DNA of 64,000 nt from CBDCVD01 sp965224015 (GTDB taxonomy: Bacteria; Pseudomonadota; Alphaproteobacteria; Rhizobiales; CBDCVD01). How positions within the stretch are numbered: the first letter of the stretch is position 1; each line of letters opens with the position of its first letter. A program made the position numbers and the translations under genes. The notes under the pieces are model-generated. The model did no database searches. It saw nothing but the letters and a program-made list of their open reading frames with translations, and was not told where the DNA came from. Where the stretch lies: positions 3,224,001 through 3,288,000 of the forward strand of contig OZ245032.1 of the NCBI GenBank assembly GCA_965224015.1. Reading direction: 5' to 3'. Shown here in pieces: positions 56,821-64,000 of the stretch.

Positions 56821-57576
56821 ATGTTGGAAATAATCGACCTTCACGCTGGTATTGATGATCAACAGATCCTGCGTGGGATCAATCTGGCGGTTAACGCCGG
56901 TGAAGTGCATGCAATTATGGGCCCCAACGGTTCGGGTAAGTCAACACTTTCGTATGTGCTGGCCGGGCGCGACGACTATGAGGTCAGCCAAGGCAACATT
57001 TTGCTCGACGGCAAGAGCCTGATTGATATGGAAGCCGATGAGCGCGCCGCGGCGGGGCTGTTTCTGGCGTTTCAGTATCCCCTGGAAATCCCCGGCGTCG
57101 GCACCACCACGTTTTTGCGCACTGCCATGAACGCGCAAAGGCGCGCCCGCGGGGAAGAAGATATTTCCACCCCGGATTTTCTAAAGCAACTGCGCCAATG
57201 TGCCGCCGATCTGAATATTTCCATGGACATGCTGAAGCGTCCCTTGAATGTAGGCTTTTCCGGCGGCGAGAAAAAACGTAATGAAGTTTTGCAAATGGCC
57301 CTCCTGCGCCCGCGCCTGTGCGTTCTGGATGAGACCGACTCCGGCCTCGACATTGATGCCCTGCAGGTGGTGGCAAGTGGCGTCAATACCATGCGCGGAA
57401 AAGACAGGGCGTTTGTTGTCATTACCCATTATCAGCGTTTGCTCAATCACATTGTGCCGGATTTCGTTCATGTGCTGTCCAATGGCCGCATTGTGAAATC
57501 GGGTGGTAAGGAGCTGGCTCTGGAATTGGAGGAAAAAGGATACGCCGGCTACCTCGACGAGGCGGACGCGGCGTAG
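56821..57576 (+). CDS. sufC: Fe-S cluster assembly ATPase SufC
   Basis: A 251-residue ABC-type ATPase of the SufBC2D complex. Walker A GPNGSGKSTLS is near residues 38-48, signature VGFSGGEKKRNEVLQMALL near 150-167, Walker B LCVLDETDSGLDIDAL. The Glu-to-Thr DETDSG is normal for SufC. ACAGGAAACAC precedes the ATG, and three AGACAAC units lie just upstream. Normally directly after sufB; here separated by about 2.2 kb with three other genes. Confidence 0.95.
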   Translation: MLEIIDLHAGIDDQQILRGINLAVNAGEVHAIMGPNGSGKSTLSYVLAGRDDYEVSQGNILLDGKSLIDMEADERAAAGLFLAFQYPLEIPGVGTTTFLRTAMNAQRRARGEEDISTPDFLKQLRQCAADLNISMDMLKRPLNVGFSGGEKKRNEVLQMALLRPRLCVLDETDSGLDIDALQVVASGVNTMRGKDRAFVVITHYQRLLNHIVPDFVHVLSNGRIVKSGGKELALELEEKGYAGYLDEADAA

Positions 57577-57618
57577 CATGGAATTAGCATGGAAAGAGAG
57601 CAAACGGGAAAGTCACAT

Positions 57619-58950
57619 ATGTCAGCAAAACCGCACATTGCCCGTGTTCCGGCGGAGGCGGCGTTGGTCAGCGCCCTTGCTGCTGTGGAAGCACAAGGGT
57701 CTTTGCCGCTCACGCGCGCGCGCGCCCTTGCAACCTTGCGCCGTGACGGCTTGCCGCACCGCCGTGTTGAGGACTGGCGCTATACGGATCTGAAGGCCAT
57801 GCTGAAGGGGTTCGCGCCTCTTGCCGAAGACAGCGCGCCTGCCGCCAAGGGGGGGCGTGAGGACGTCTTGTCGGCGGATCCTCTTGGCGATCTTGAGCGC
57901 CTACGCATCGTTCTTGTCAATGGCCATTATCGCGAGGATCTGAGTGATCCGGTAAAGGTGACCGGACTTTCGTTGGCGTATCGGAGCGCAAAAGAGGAGG
58001 GGGCGTCGGCCCTTCTTCATGACGCCAAGCGAAACGAGGACACAGCGGTGGCGCTGCATCATGCCTTTGCCGGGGATCACATGACGCTGAGCGTCGAGGC
58101 GGGCGTTTGCGTTGAGCCGTTGATCGAGATTGCCCATATTGTCACCGGCGATCATCCCCATTCGAGTGCTCCGGGGCTTGCGGTCAATGTTGAATCAGGG
58201 GCGAGAATCCGGATCATTGAGACGTTCACGTCTCCTGAAGGGGTCGCGCATCAGGTTTTTCCGCTGCGCCAATTCGATATTGCCGACGAGGGGAGCGTGA
58301 CTTTTTATAGCGCCCAGTTTGAAGGGCGCCAGGCCATGCACCTGGGCACAATCGCCGCCGCGGTTGGAACCCGGGCAAAGCTCGATATTTTTGCGCTCAC
58401 CCTGGGAGCCATGATCTCGCGTACCAATCTGTGGGTCGACATCAACGGCGCACACACGCATGTGGCTTTGCGCGGCATTAACCTGATCGGCGGCACGCGG
58501 CACGCGGATATCTCCCTCAAAGTCCACCACACGCAGCCCGATTGCATTTCCGAGGAACTGTTCAAGACGGTTGTTGCGGATGCCGCCACCGGAGTTTTTC
58601 AAGGCAAGATCAGTGTCGATCCGATTGCGCAGAAAACCGACGGGATGATGATGGCGCAAAGCCTGCTGCTGTCGCAAAAGGCCACGTTCAACTCCAAGCC
58701 CGAACTGGAAATTTATGCCGATGATGTGCGCTGCACCCACGGCGCCACTTGCGGAGCCATTGATGAGGATCTGCTGTTCTATTTGATGGCGCGCGGCATC
58801 GACCGGCACGAGGCGGAAGCGCTTTTGGTGCGCGCCTTTGTTGGCGAGGTGATGGAGAGGCTTGCCGATGAGCCGGTCAAGGATGCTCTGTGGGTCAGCA
58901 TTCGCCGTTGGCTTGATGCGCATCGCAGTGCCGGGAAACTACGCTTATGA
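57619..58950 (+). CDS. sufD: Fe-S cluster assembly protein SufD
   Basis: About 443 residues. The C-terminal beta-helix core has ISRTNLWVDINGAHTHVALRG split as NLWVDING and HVALRGINLIGG, then VFQGKISVDPIAQKTDG and CTHGATCGAIDEDLLFYLMA. N-terminal RRVEDWRYTDLKAML is typical for SufD. It forms the heterodimer with SufB. The start is uncertain: ATG at 57619 follows ACGGGAA, and the upstream ATG at 57589 would add 10 residues. Its TGA overlaps sufS. Confidence 0.92.
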   Translation: MSAKPHIARVPAEAALVSALAAVEAQGSLPLTRARALATLRRDGLPHRRVEDWRYTDLKAMLKGFAPLAEDSAPAAKGGREDVLSADPLGDLERLRIVLVNGHYREDLSDPVKVTGLSLAYRSAKEEGASALLHDAKRNEDTAVALHHAFAGDHMTLSVEAGVCVEPLIEIAHIVTGDHPHSSAPGLAVNVESGARIRIIETFTSPEGVAHQVFPLRQFDIADEGSVTFYSAQFEGRQAMHLGTIAAAVGTRAKLDIFALTLGAMISRTNLWVDINGAHTHVALRGINLIGGTRHADISLKVHHTQPDCISEELFKTVVADAATGVFQGKISVDPIAQKTDGMMMAQSLLLSQKATFNSKPELEIYADDVRCTHGATCGAIDEDLLFYLMARGIDRHEAEALLVRAFVGEVMERLADEPVKDALWVSIRRWLDAHRSAGKLRL

Positions 58951-60209
58951 CCGCACAACCTATTGATAGCGCACACCAGGACGGAGCCCTTGATATCAAG
59001 GCGCTGCGTGCGGATTTTCCCATCCTGGCGCGCCACGTGTACGAGAAGCCGCTCACCTATCTTGACAACGCCGCCTCAGCGCAAAAGCCCCGTGTGGTTA
59101 TTGAGGCCATGCGCAGGGCCTATGAACACGAATATGCCAACGTGCACCGGGGCCTGCATTACCTCTCCAATACAGCCACGGAGGCCTTTGAGGCCGCGCG
59201 AGAAAGCGCACGGGCTTTTCTGAATGCCGCTAGCACCGATGAGATCATCTTTACCCAAAACGGCACCGATGCCATGAACCTGGTCGCGCAAAGCTTTGGC
59301 GGTTCCCGTATTGGTGCCGGTGACGAGATTGTGCTCACGATCATGGAGCATCACTCGAACATTGTGCCCTGGCATTTTCACCGCGAGCGCTGCGGCGCGA
59401 CCTTGCAATATGTCGGCATCGACGATGCCGGAAATTTTTCACTTGATGCGTTTGCCGCCGCTCTCACGCCGCGCACGAAGATGGTCGCCATTACCCATAT
59501 GTCGAACATGTTGGGAACCATCGTACCCATTAAACAGGTTGTCGAGATCGCCCATGCCCGGGGCATTCCGGTGATGGTCGATGGTTGTCAGGGGGCGGTG
59601 CATTTGCCTGTTGATGTGCAGGATCTGGATTGTGATTTCTATGTTTTTACGGGGCACAAGACTTATGGTCCCTCGGGCATCGGGGTTCTTTACGGTAAAC
59701 GGGAGCATTTGGACGCCATGCCTCCCTTTCGCGGTGGCGGCGAGATGGTCCGTGATGTATTTGAAGATCATATCACCTACGCTGAACCTCCGCACAAATT
59801 TGAGGCGGGAACCCCGGCAATCGTTCAGGCTATTGGTTTGGGGGTTGCCCTTGACTATATGCAATCCATAGGCCGCGACCGGATCGCAGCCTATGAGGCG
59901 CAATTGAAGGACTATGCCCATGAGCGGCTCGGCGCTATGAACAGTTTAAGGATTTTCGGTAACGCCGATGAAAAGGGTGCTATACTATCCTTTGAACTGA
60001 TCGGTGCCCATGCCCATGACGTATCGACAATTATTGACCGGGATGGCGTGGCCGTGCGCGCGGGCACCCACTGCGTGCAACCACTTTTGACGCGTTTTGG
60101 TGTCACGTCAACGTGCAGAGCCTCGATGGCATTTTATAACACCCGCGAGGATATCGATCGCCTCGCTACAGCACTGGAAAAGGCCCGGAGCCTGTTGCTG
60201 GGCGCATGA
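58947..60209 (+). CDS. sufS: Cysteine desulfurase SufS
   Basis: A 420-residue PLP-dependent group II desulfurase. LTYLDNAASAQKPR lies near the start; PLP Lys is in FYVFTGHKTYGPSGIGVLY (about residue 240) and the active Cys in AVRAGTHCVQPLLTRFG (about 376). ATGA overlap with sufD shows coupling. It supplies sulphur to SufBCD. A second, NifS-type desulfurase starts the same cluster. Confidence 0.95.
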   Translation: MTAQPIDSAHQDGALDIKALRADFPILARHVYEKPLTYLDNAASAQKPRVVIEAMRRAYEHEYANVHRGLHYLSNTATEAFEAARESARAFLNAASTDEIIFTQNGTDAMNLVAQSFGGSRIGAGDEIVLTIMEHHSNIVPWHFHRERCGATLQYVGIDDAGNFSLDAFAAALTPRTKMVAITHMSNMLGTIVPIKQVVEIAHARGIPVMVDGCQGAVHLPVDVQDLDCDFYVFTGHKTYGPSGIGVLYGKREHLDAMPPFRGGGEMVRDVFEDHITYAEPPHKFEAGTPAIVQAIGLGVALDYMQSIGRDRIAAYEAQLKDYAHERLGAMNSLRIFGNADEKGAILSFELIGAHAHDVSTIIDRDGVAVRAGTHCVQPLLTRFGVTSTCRASMAFYNTREDIDRLATALEKARSLLLGA

Positions 60210-60256
60210 GCAGAACAGAACAGAGCAGAGCAGATTAGACGAACCGGACAGGACCG

Positions 60257-60775
60257 ATGACGACAATCTCATACGAACACGGCGATGATCATAGGGCTGC
60301 GGATGACATGGATACCAGGTCGCAAGACTATGGTGTCGGACTTGGCGCCGCCGGCAAAGCCGGGGTGGAGCGCAACACGGCCATTCCTGCTGTTCCTGCT
60401 GTCGAGGCGCCGGGCGGTTCTCCGCCGGCTCCCGATGCACCAACAGAATCGACCATTCCGCAGGATGTTCTCAACCGTCTTGCCGATGATATCGTCACGG
60501 CGCTGAAGTCGGTCTACGACCCGGAAATCCCTGTCGACATTTATGAGCTCGGCCTGATTTACAAGGTTGATATCAACAACGACTATTCCGTGGACGTGGA
60601 CATGTCACTAACCGCGCCAGGGTGTCCGGTCGCGGGAGAGATGCCCATATGGGTACAAAATGCCGTGGAAAGCGTTGAGGGGATTAAGGGCGCGCGGGTT
60701 CAACTGACTTTCGATCCGCCGTGGGATCCCAGCCGCATGTCTGACGAGGCGCGCTTTGCGCTTGATTTCTGGTAG
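60257..60775 (+). CDS. sufT: SUF system Fe-S assembly protein SufT (MIP18/DUF59 family)
   Basis: A 172-residue protein. The first 65 residues are a low-complexity Ala/Pro/Gly-rich extension. The MIP18-like domain follows with SVYDPEIPVDIYELGLIYKV and SLTAPGCPVAGEMP, with the conserved Cys, and ends with FDPPWDPSRMSDEAR. It helps in cluster maturation or transfer. Spacing of 47 bases from sufS includes AGCAG(A)-type short repeats. The ATG at 60257 is preceded by CAGGACC. Confidence 0.92.
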   Translation: MTTISYEHGDDHRAADDMDTRSQDYGVGLGAAGKAGVERNTAIPAVPAVEAPGGSPPAPDAPTESTIPQDVLNRLADDIVTALKSVYDPEIPVDIYELGLIYKVDINNDYSVDVDMSLTAPGCPVAGEMPIWVQNAVESVEGIKGARVQLTFDPPWDPSRMSDEARFALDFW

Positions 60776-60786
60776 GCCCTGGATCG

Positions 60787-61173
60787 ATGAACGATTTAAG
60801 CCATACAAAGATGAACGTGATGACATTGTCGCCGGCGGCTGTGGCGCGGGTACGCGAGATTGTCGCGGCATCGCCTGAGCCGGTTGCGGGGCTTCGTATC
60901 GGGATTGACAAGGGGGGGTGCGCGGGCATGTCCTATACGATGGACCTCGTTGCCACACCTCTTGCTGGAGATGAAATCGTGGAGCAGGATGGTGCCCGGG
61001 TTTACATCGATGCTGGCGCTGTGTTGTTTATTATCGGCACCGAGATGGACTTCGAGATCACCAAACTCGCTTCCGGATTTGTGTTTAACAATCCCAATCA
61101 GGTCTCGGCCTGCGGCTGTGGTGAATCGGTTCACCTGGAGCGCGCGGATTTGGAGACGTTGCGCCAAATCTGA
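60787..61173 (+). CDS. sufA: A-type iron-sulphur carrier protein (SufA/IscA/HesB family)
   Basis: A 128-residue protein with the three conserved cysteines: GIDKGGCAGMSY near residues 40-51 and QVSACGCGESVHL near 107-119. It takes clusters from SufBCD to target proteins. It is last in the suf gene set, 11 bases after sufT. Start MNDLSHTK at 60787; a start at the inner Met (MNVMTLS) is possible. Confidence 0.92.
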   Translation: MNDLSHTKMNVMTLSPAAVARVREIVAASPEPVAGLRIGIDKGGCAGMSYTMDLVATPLAGDEIVEQDGARVYIDAGAVLFIIGTEMDFEITKLASGFVFNNPNQVSACGCGESVHLERADLETLRQI

Positions 61174-61204
61174 GCCCGCTTGCCTGTGGGTCACGCGCTA
61201 GGGA

Positions 61205-61256
61205 TAAAGCTAACGCCATAACGCCACAAAGCTGATCGCTCTGACATCTATAGCAA
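61205..61256. repeat. Repeat B, partial copy
   Basis: AAAGCTAACGCCATAACGCC, AAAGCTGATCGC and CTATAGCAAAA. Damaged family B end between sufA and the TfoX gene. Confidence 0.55.
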
Positions 61257-61269
61257 AAAAACGCAACCC

Positions 61270-61632
61270 ATGACAAAAACCGCCAATAGTGAGTTCGTTG
61301 ACTTTCTCACAGATCTGCTGTCACCACTTGGTGGCGTTTCGGCGCGCGCCATGTTTGGTGGCTGGGGCGTCTATAAGGATGGCGTGATGTTTGGTCTGGT
61401 GGCGGATGAGCAATTTTACTTGAAGGCAACCGAAGACAACATTCCTGACTTTGAGGCTGAAGGTTGTGGGCCGTTCATTTATTACGGCAAAGGCAAGGCG
61501 ATGCCCATGTCATATTGGTTGTTGCCGGAGCGCCTTTACGAAGATCAGGATCTATTCCTGCGCTGGGCGACAAAGTCGCGTCAGATCGCAACGGCATTGA
61601 AGTTAAGCAAAAAATCCCGGCGAAGCCGCTAG
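61270..61632 (+). CDS. TfoX N-terminal domain protein
   Basis: A 120-residue protein of the TfoX_N family. SPLGGVSARAMFGGWGVYKDG is seen in the first half, then FGLVADEQFYLKA and YWLLPERLYEDQDLFLRWA. The domain occurs alone in many proteobacteria; E. coli Sxy/TfoX regulates competence, but the single domain's role is unknown. It lies immediately after a repeat B piece and before repeats C and A. Confidence 0.88.
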   Translation: MTKTANSEFVDFLTDLLSPLGGVSARAMFGGWGVYKDGVMFGLVADEQFYLKATEDNIPDFEAEGCGPFIYYGKGKAMPMSYWLLPERLYEDQDLFLRWATKSRQIATALKLSKKSRRSR

Positions 61633-61777
61633 ATGTGAGCTTTCAACAGGTTGTCCCTAGTAAATTCATCAGATGAATGGCCTGACATGGCCTTGCTGGC
61701 GGCAATGGCGGCAAGCGTAGGCGTCCTCGACACGAAAAGAGCCTTGTGGCAAGAAGCAGATTTGCTACTATCAAAAT

Positions 61778-61893
61778 GACACGCTCTAATACCAGCGGTA
61801 TTGGCTTTATAGACACGCCGACTGGTGTACGGCCTTGATAACATACTTGCTTGACGCTAAGCCATGAGTCATTGTCAAGGACCCTTGGTATAA
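61778..61893 (+). repeat. Repeat C end and repeat A complete copy
   Basis: TGACACGCTCTA (61778-61789) and then TAATACCAGCGGTATTGGCT to GACCCTTGGTATAA. 61633-61777 has no recognised gene. Confidence 0.85.
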
Positions 61894-61953
61894 AGCGCTC
61901 GACGTCCTGGGGTTGGGCCCCGGCCCGCCATGTTTTCTGTCGCGGATCTGTTT

Positions 61954-62877
61954 ATGCTCGGTTTTGTTGTTCGTCGCTTCTTTTCGACCTTGCCGGTTTT
62001 ATTTATTGCCCTGACCGTGTGCTTTTTTGTGCTGCGCCTGGCGCCGGGAGGGCCGTTCGATGGTGAGCGCCCGCTCTCAGAGGAAATTTTGGCGAACCTG
62101 CGCGCTTATTATCATCTCGACAAGCCACTTATTGAGCAATACGGGCGCTATCTTTTTGGTGTATTGCAAGGCGATCTCGGCCCCTCGTTTACGACCATCG
62201 ACTTCACCGTCGCCGAGCTCATTGCCATCGGCATGCCCTATACATTTGTTGTTGCCATTCTGGCCCTTGTCGTTTCCGTTATTTTTGGCGTTACAAGCGG
62301 TGTTTATGCGGCCCTTTATCAAAACCGCCTTCCCGACTATCTGCTTGTACTGATAGTGATGATCGGCCTGGTGATCCCCAATTTTCTCATGGCGCCGATC
62401 CTGCAACTTATTTTCGGCATTCACCTGGCGTGGCTTCCCGTGGGGGGTTGGAGCGATGGCAAGGCCTCGCACCTGGTCTTGCCGGTCATCGTGCTGGCTT
62501 TGCCACATATTGCACGCATATCCCGGTTGATGCGTGGCGCCATGATTGAAACCCTTGGGGCCAATTTTATCCGCACGGCAAAGGCCAAGGGGATCGGCGC
62601 GCGCCTCGTCATGACCCGTCACGCCATCAAGCCGGCGCTTATCCCTGTTGTTTCCTATTTGGGTCCAGCGACAGGTTATCTGTTGACCGGCTCGCTTGTG
62701 GTTGAATCCATCTTTGGCATCCCTGGGATCGGCTCATATTTTATTACCGCTGCACTCAACCGCGATTATGGTATGGTGCTGGGCACGGTGATTTTTTATA
62801 TGGTGCTGATTATTATTCTCAACCTGATTGTCGACGTCCTTTATGCTTGGCTTGATCCGCGGGTACGGCTACAATGA
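61954..62877 (+). CDS. Oligopeptide/dipeptide ABC transporter permease (OppB type)
   Basis: A 307-residue inner-membrane permease. Starts LGFVVRRFFSTLPVLFIALT as typical OppB/DppB. FLRLAPGGPFDGERPLSEEI is seen as VLRLAPGGPFDGER. Six helices; the EAA region is NFIRTAKAKGIGARLVMTRH near residues 208-227. It transports peptides or related compounds with the following OppC and OppD. The ATG at 61930 would add 8 residues; the inner start fits the family better. Ends overlapping the next gene by ATGA. Confidence 0.92.
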   Translation: MLGFVVRRFFSTLPVLFIALTVCFFVLRLAPGGPFDGERPLSEEILANLRAYYHLDKPLIEQYGRYLFGVLQGDLGPSFTTIDFTVAELIAIGMPYTFVVAILALVVSVIFGVTSGVYAALYQNRLPDYLLVLIVMIGLVIPNFLMAPILQLIFGIHLAWLPVGGWSDGKASHLVLPVIVLALPHIARISRLMRGAMIETLGANFIRTAKAKGIGARLVMTRHAIKPALIPVVSYLGPATGYLLTGSLVVESIFGIPGIGSYFITAALNRDYGMVLGTVIFYMVLIIILNLIVDVLYAWLDPRVRLQ

Positions 62878-63785
62878 TATTCTTTTCCAACCAGCGCGCG
62901 GCACTTGAGGACGCTTTAGCGGATAACGCGCCGATCAAAGGCCGTAGCCTATCGGCGGACGCCATGCGTCGCCTTGGGGCCAACAAAATGGCTGTGGCCT
63001 CCATTGTCGTTACCGTGTTGTTGATCCTGCTTGCCCTGTTGGGACCCTACCTGATACCCCATGGTTATGAAGATCCGGACTGGAATGCCTTTCGGGTTGC
63101 CCCGACATGGGAAAATTTTCATATTTTCGGTACCGATCAGAACGGACGCGATATGTTGGCGCGCACCCTCTATGGAACCCGGGTTTCGCTTCTGGTGGCT
63201 TTGGTTGCAACCGTCGTTGCGGTGGTTATCGGCGTAACCTATGGCGCGGTTGCCGGTTACTATGGCGGGCGCACGGACGCGGTTATGATGCGCTTTGTCG
63301 ATATTATGTACGCACTTCCCTATATCCTGTTCGTTATCCTGCTCATGGTGATCTTTGGACGCAATCTGATTTTGCTGTTTGTGGGCATTGGCGCGGTGGA
63401 ATGGCTAACCATGGCGCGGATTGTCCGGGGGCAAACCCTTTCATTGAAGGAGCGCGAGTTTGTCGAGGCTGCCCGGGCGGCGGGGCAAAAACCCTTTTCC
63501 ATTATCATGCGCCATATCGTACCCAATCTCGTTGGACCTGTGGTTATCTATGCAACTTTGATTATCCCGGAGATCATTATTACCGAGAGCTTTTTGTCGT
63601 TTCTCGGCTTTGGCGTGCAGGAGCCACTTACCTCCCTGGGAACACTGATCGCCGAAGGGGGGGATGTCATGGAGGTCATGCCGTGGCTGCTGGCGTTCCC
63701 GGCGACCTTTCTGGTCGTGTTGTTGCTCGGGTTGAGCTACATCGGCGATGGGTTGCGCGACGCTTTTGATCCAAAGGACCGATGA
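62874..63785 (+). CDS. Oligopeptide/dipeptide ABC transporter permease (OppC type)
   Basis: A 303-residue permease with an N-terminal OppC_N-type segment (RRLGANKMAVASIVVTVLLI) and five further helices. FGTDQNGRDMLARTLYGTRV and EFVEAARAAGQKPFSIIMRH (EAA loop, near residues 200-219) are typical. It overlaps oppB by ATGA at its start and oppD at its stop. Confidence 0.93.
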   Translation: MIFFSNQRAALEDALADNAPIKGRSLSADAMRRLGANKMAVASIVVTVLLILLALLGPYLIPHGYEDPDWNAFRVAPTWENFHIFGTDQNGRDMLARTLYGTRVSLLVALVATVVAVVIGVTYGAVAGYYGGRTDAVMMRFVDIMYALPYILFVILLMVIFGRNLILLFVGIGAVEWLTMARIVRGQTLSLKEREFVEAARAAGQKPFSIIMRHIVPNLVGPVVIYATLIIPEIIITESFLSFLGFGVQEPLTSLGTLIAEGGDVMEVMPWLLAFPATFLVVLLLGLSYIGDGLRDAFDPKDR

Positions 63786-64000
63786 TGAGCGCGTTAGACA
63801 AAGAGCCGGTCTTGCAGGTCAAGGACTTGAACGTCGTGTTCGAAACCAATGACGGGCCGGTCCATGCCGTTAATGAGCTAAGCCTTGATTTAATGCCTGG
63901 TGAAACCTTAAGCATTGTCGGCGAATCCGGCTCTGGAAAAAGTCAGGCTTTTCTTGGCCTCATGGGGCTTTTGGCAAAGAACGGCCGCGCCTCGGGGGAG
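63782..64000 (+). CDS. Oligopeptide ABC transporter ATP-binding protein (OppD type), partial
   Basis: The frame starts at 63782 (ATGATG; second ATG at 63785) and is cut by the window end after 73 codons. LQVKDLNVVFETNDGPVHAV and the Walker A motif IVGESGSGKSQ are visible. It probably forms the ATPase with a following OppF. Start overlaps the oppC stop. Confidence 0.9.
   Translation, partial: MMSALDKEPVLQVKDLNVVFETNDGPVHAVNELSLDLMPGETLSIVGESGSGKSQAFLGLMGLLAKNGRASGE

Noticed and set aside
5580..61893. CRISPR array
   Set aside because: The repeats are dispersed, 100 bp or longer, and not separated by regular spacers. The only regular tandem array (50575-50654) has no spacers.

Overview
The window reads as an alphaproteobacterial chromosome segment. 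The rRNA, the tRNA, an Iron-sulphur assembly locus of the sufBCDST-A type, a fructose ABC operon with a divergent ROK regulator, a rhizobial-type glycerol ABC operon and a SUV3-like helicase all fit that class; the order cannot be fixed from sequence alone. Many gene remnants and at least three families of short interspersed repeats suggest a genome undergoing decay or rearrangement.

Layout. 1-4.3 kb: nearly complete 23S rRNA gene and 5S rRNA. The 23S gene is interrupted twice: by a helix-45 intervening sequence that encodes an S23-type four-helix-bundle protein, and by an ORF-less group I intron exactly after the position equivalent to E. coli U1931. 4.4-5.5 kb: a glycosyltransferase. 5.5-17.9 kb: a gene graveyard with LacI without its DNA-binding head, a Dabb-like stub, one intact and one beheaded GMC oxidoreductase, transposase remnants, a lipase remnant followed by an AT-rich Sel1-like gene, and fragments of a glutamine synthetase and of pheT; one MFS transporter appears intact. 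18-23.3 kb: frcK-frcA-frcC-frcB with divergent frcR. 24.1-34.6 kb: one 3491-residue modular surface protein ending in an autotransporter-type beta-barrel. 34.7-46.7 kb: an operon for glycerol uptake and oxidation (FAD-linked oxidase, glpD, glpS, glpT, glpP, glpQ, glpU, glpV, FGGY kinase) with a divergent LysR regulator. 47.1-51.4 kb: SUV3-like helicase, a CAT-anticodon tRNA and an alpha/beta hydrolase. 51.8-61.2 kb: iron-sulphur assembly genes (NifS/IscS-type desulfurase, sufB, then cupin, amidase and lipoprotein genes, then sufC, sufD, sufS, sufT and an A-type carrier). 61.3-64 kb: TfoX-domain protein and the start of an oligopeptide ABC operon.

The three repeat families are called A (about 105 bp, from TACCAGCGGTAT to CCCTTGGTAT), B (about 140 bp, built from TATAGCAAAATGCG and GATCAGC palindromes) and C (begins AGAGCGTGTCAGGT and may carry TTCTCGATTGGCGAGGCGA). 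They lie between genes, inside the frc and glp operons, and at the broken ends of several pseudogenes. The most notable elements are the rRNA intron and intervening sequence that share a heptad-repeat arm sequence, the giant modular autotransporter, the asymmetric pair of glycerol ABC ATPases, and a remnant that resembles a lipase effector with a Sel1-type immunity protein.
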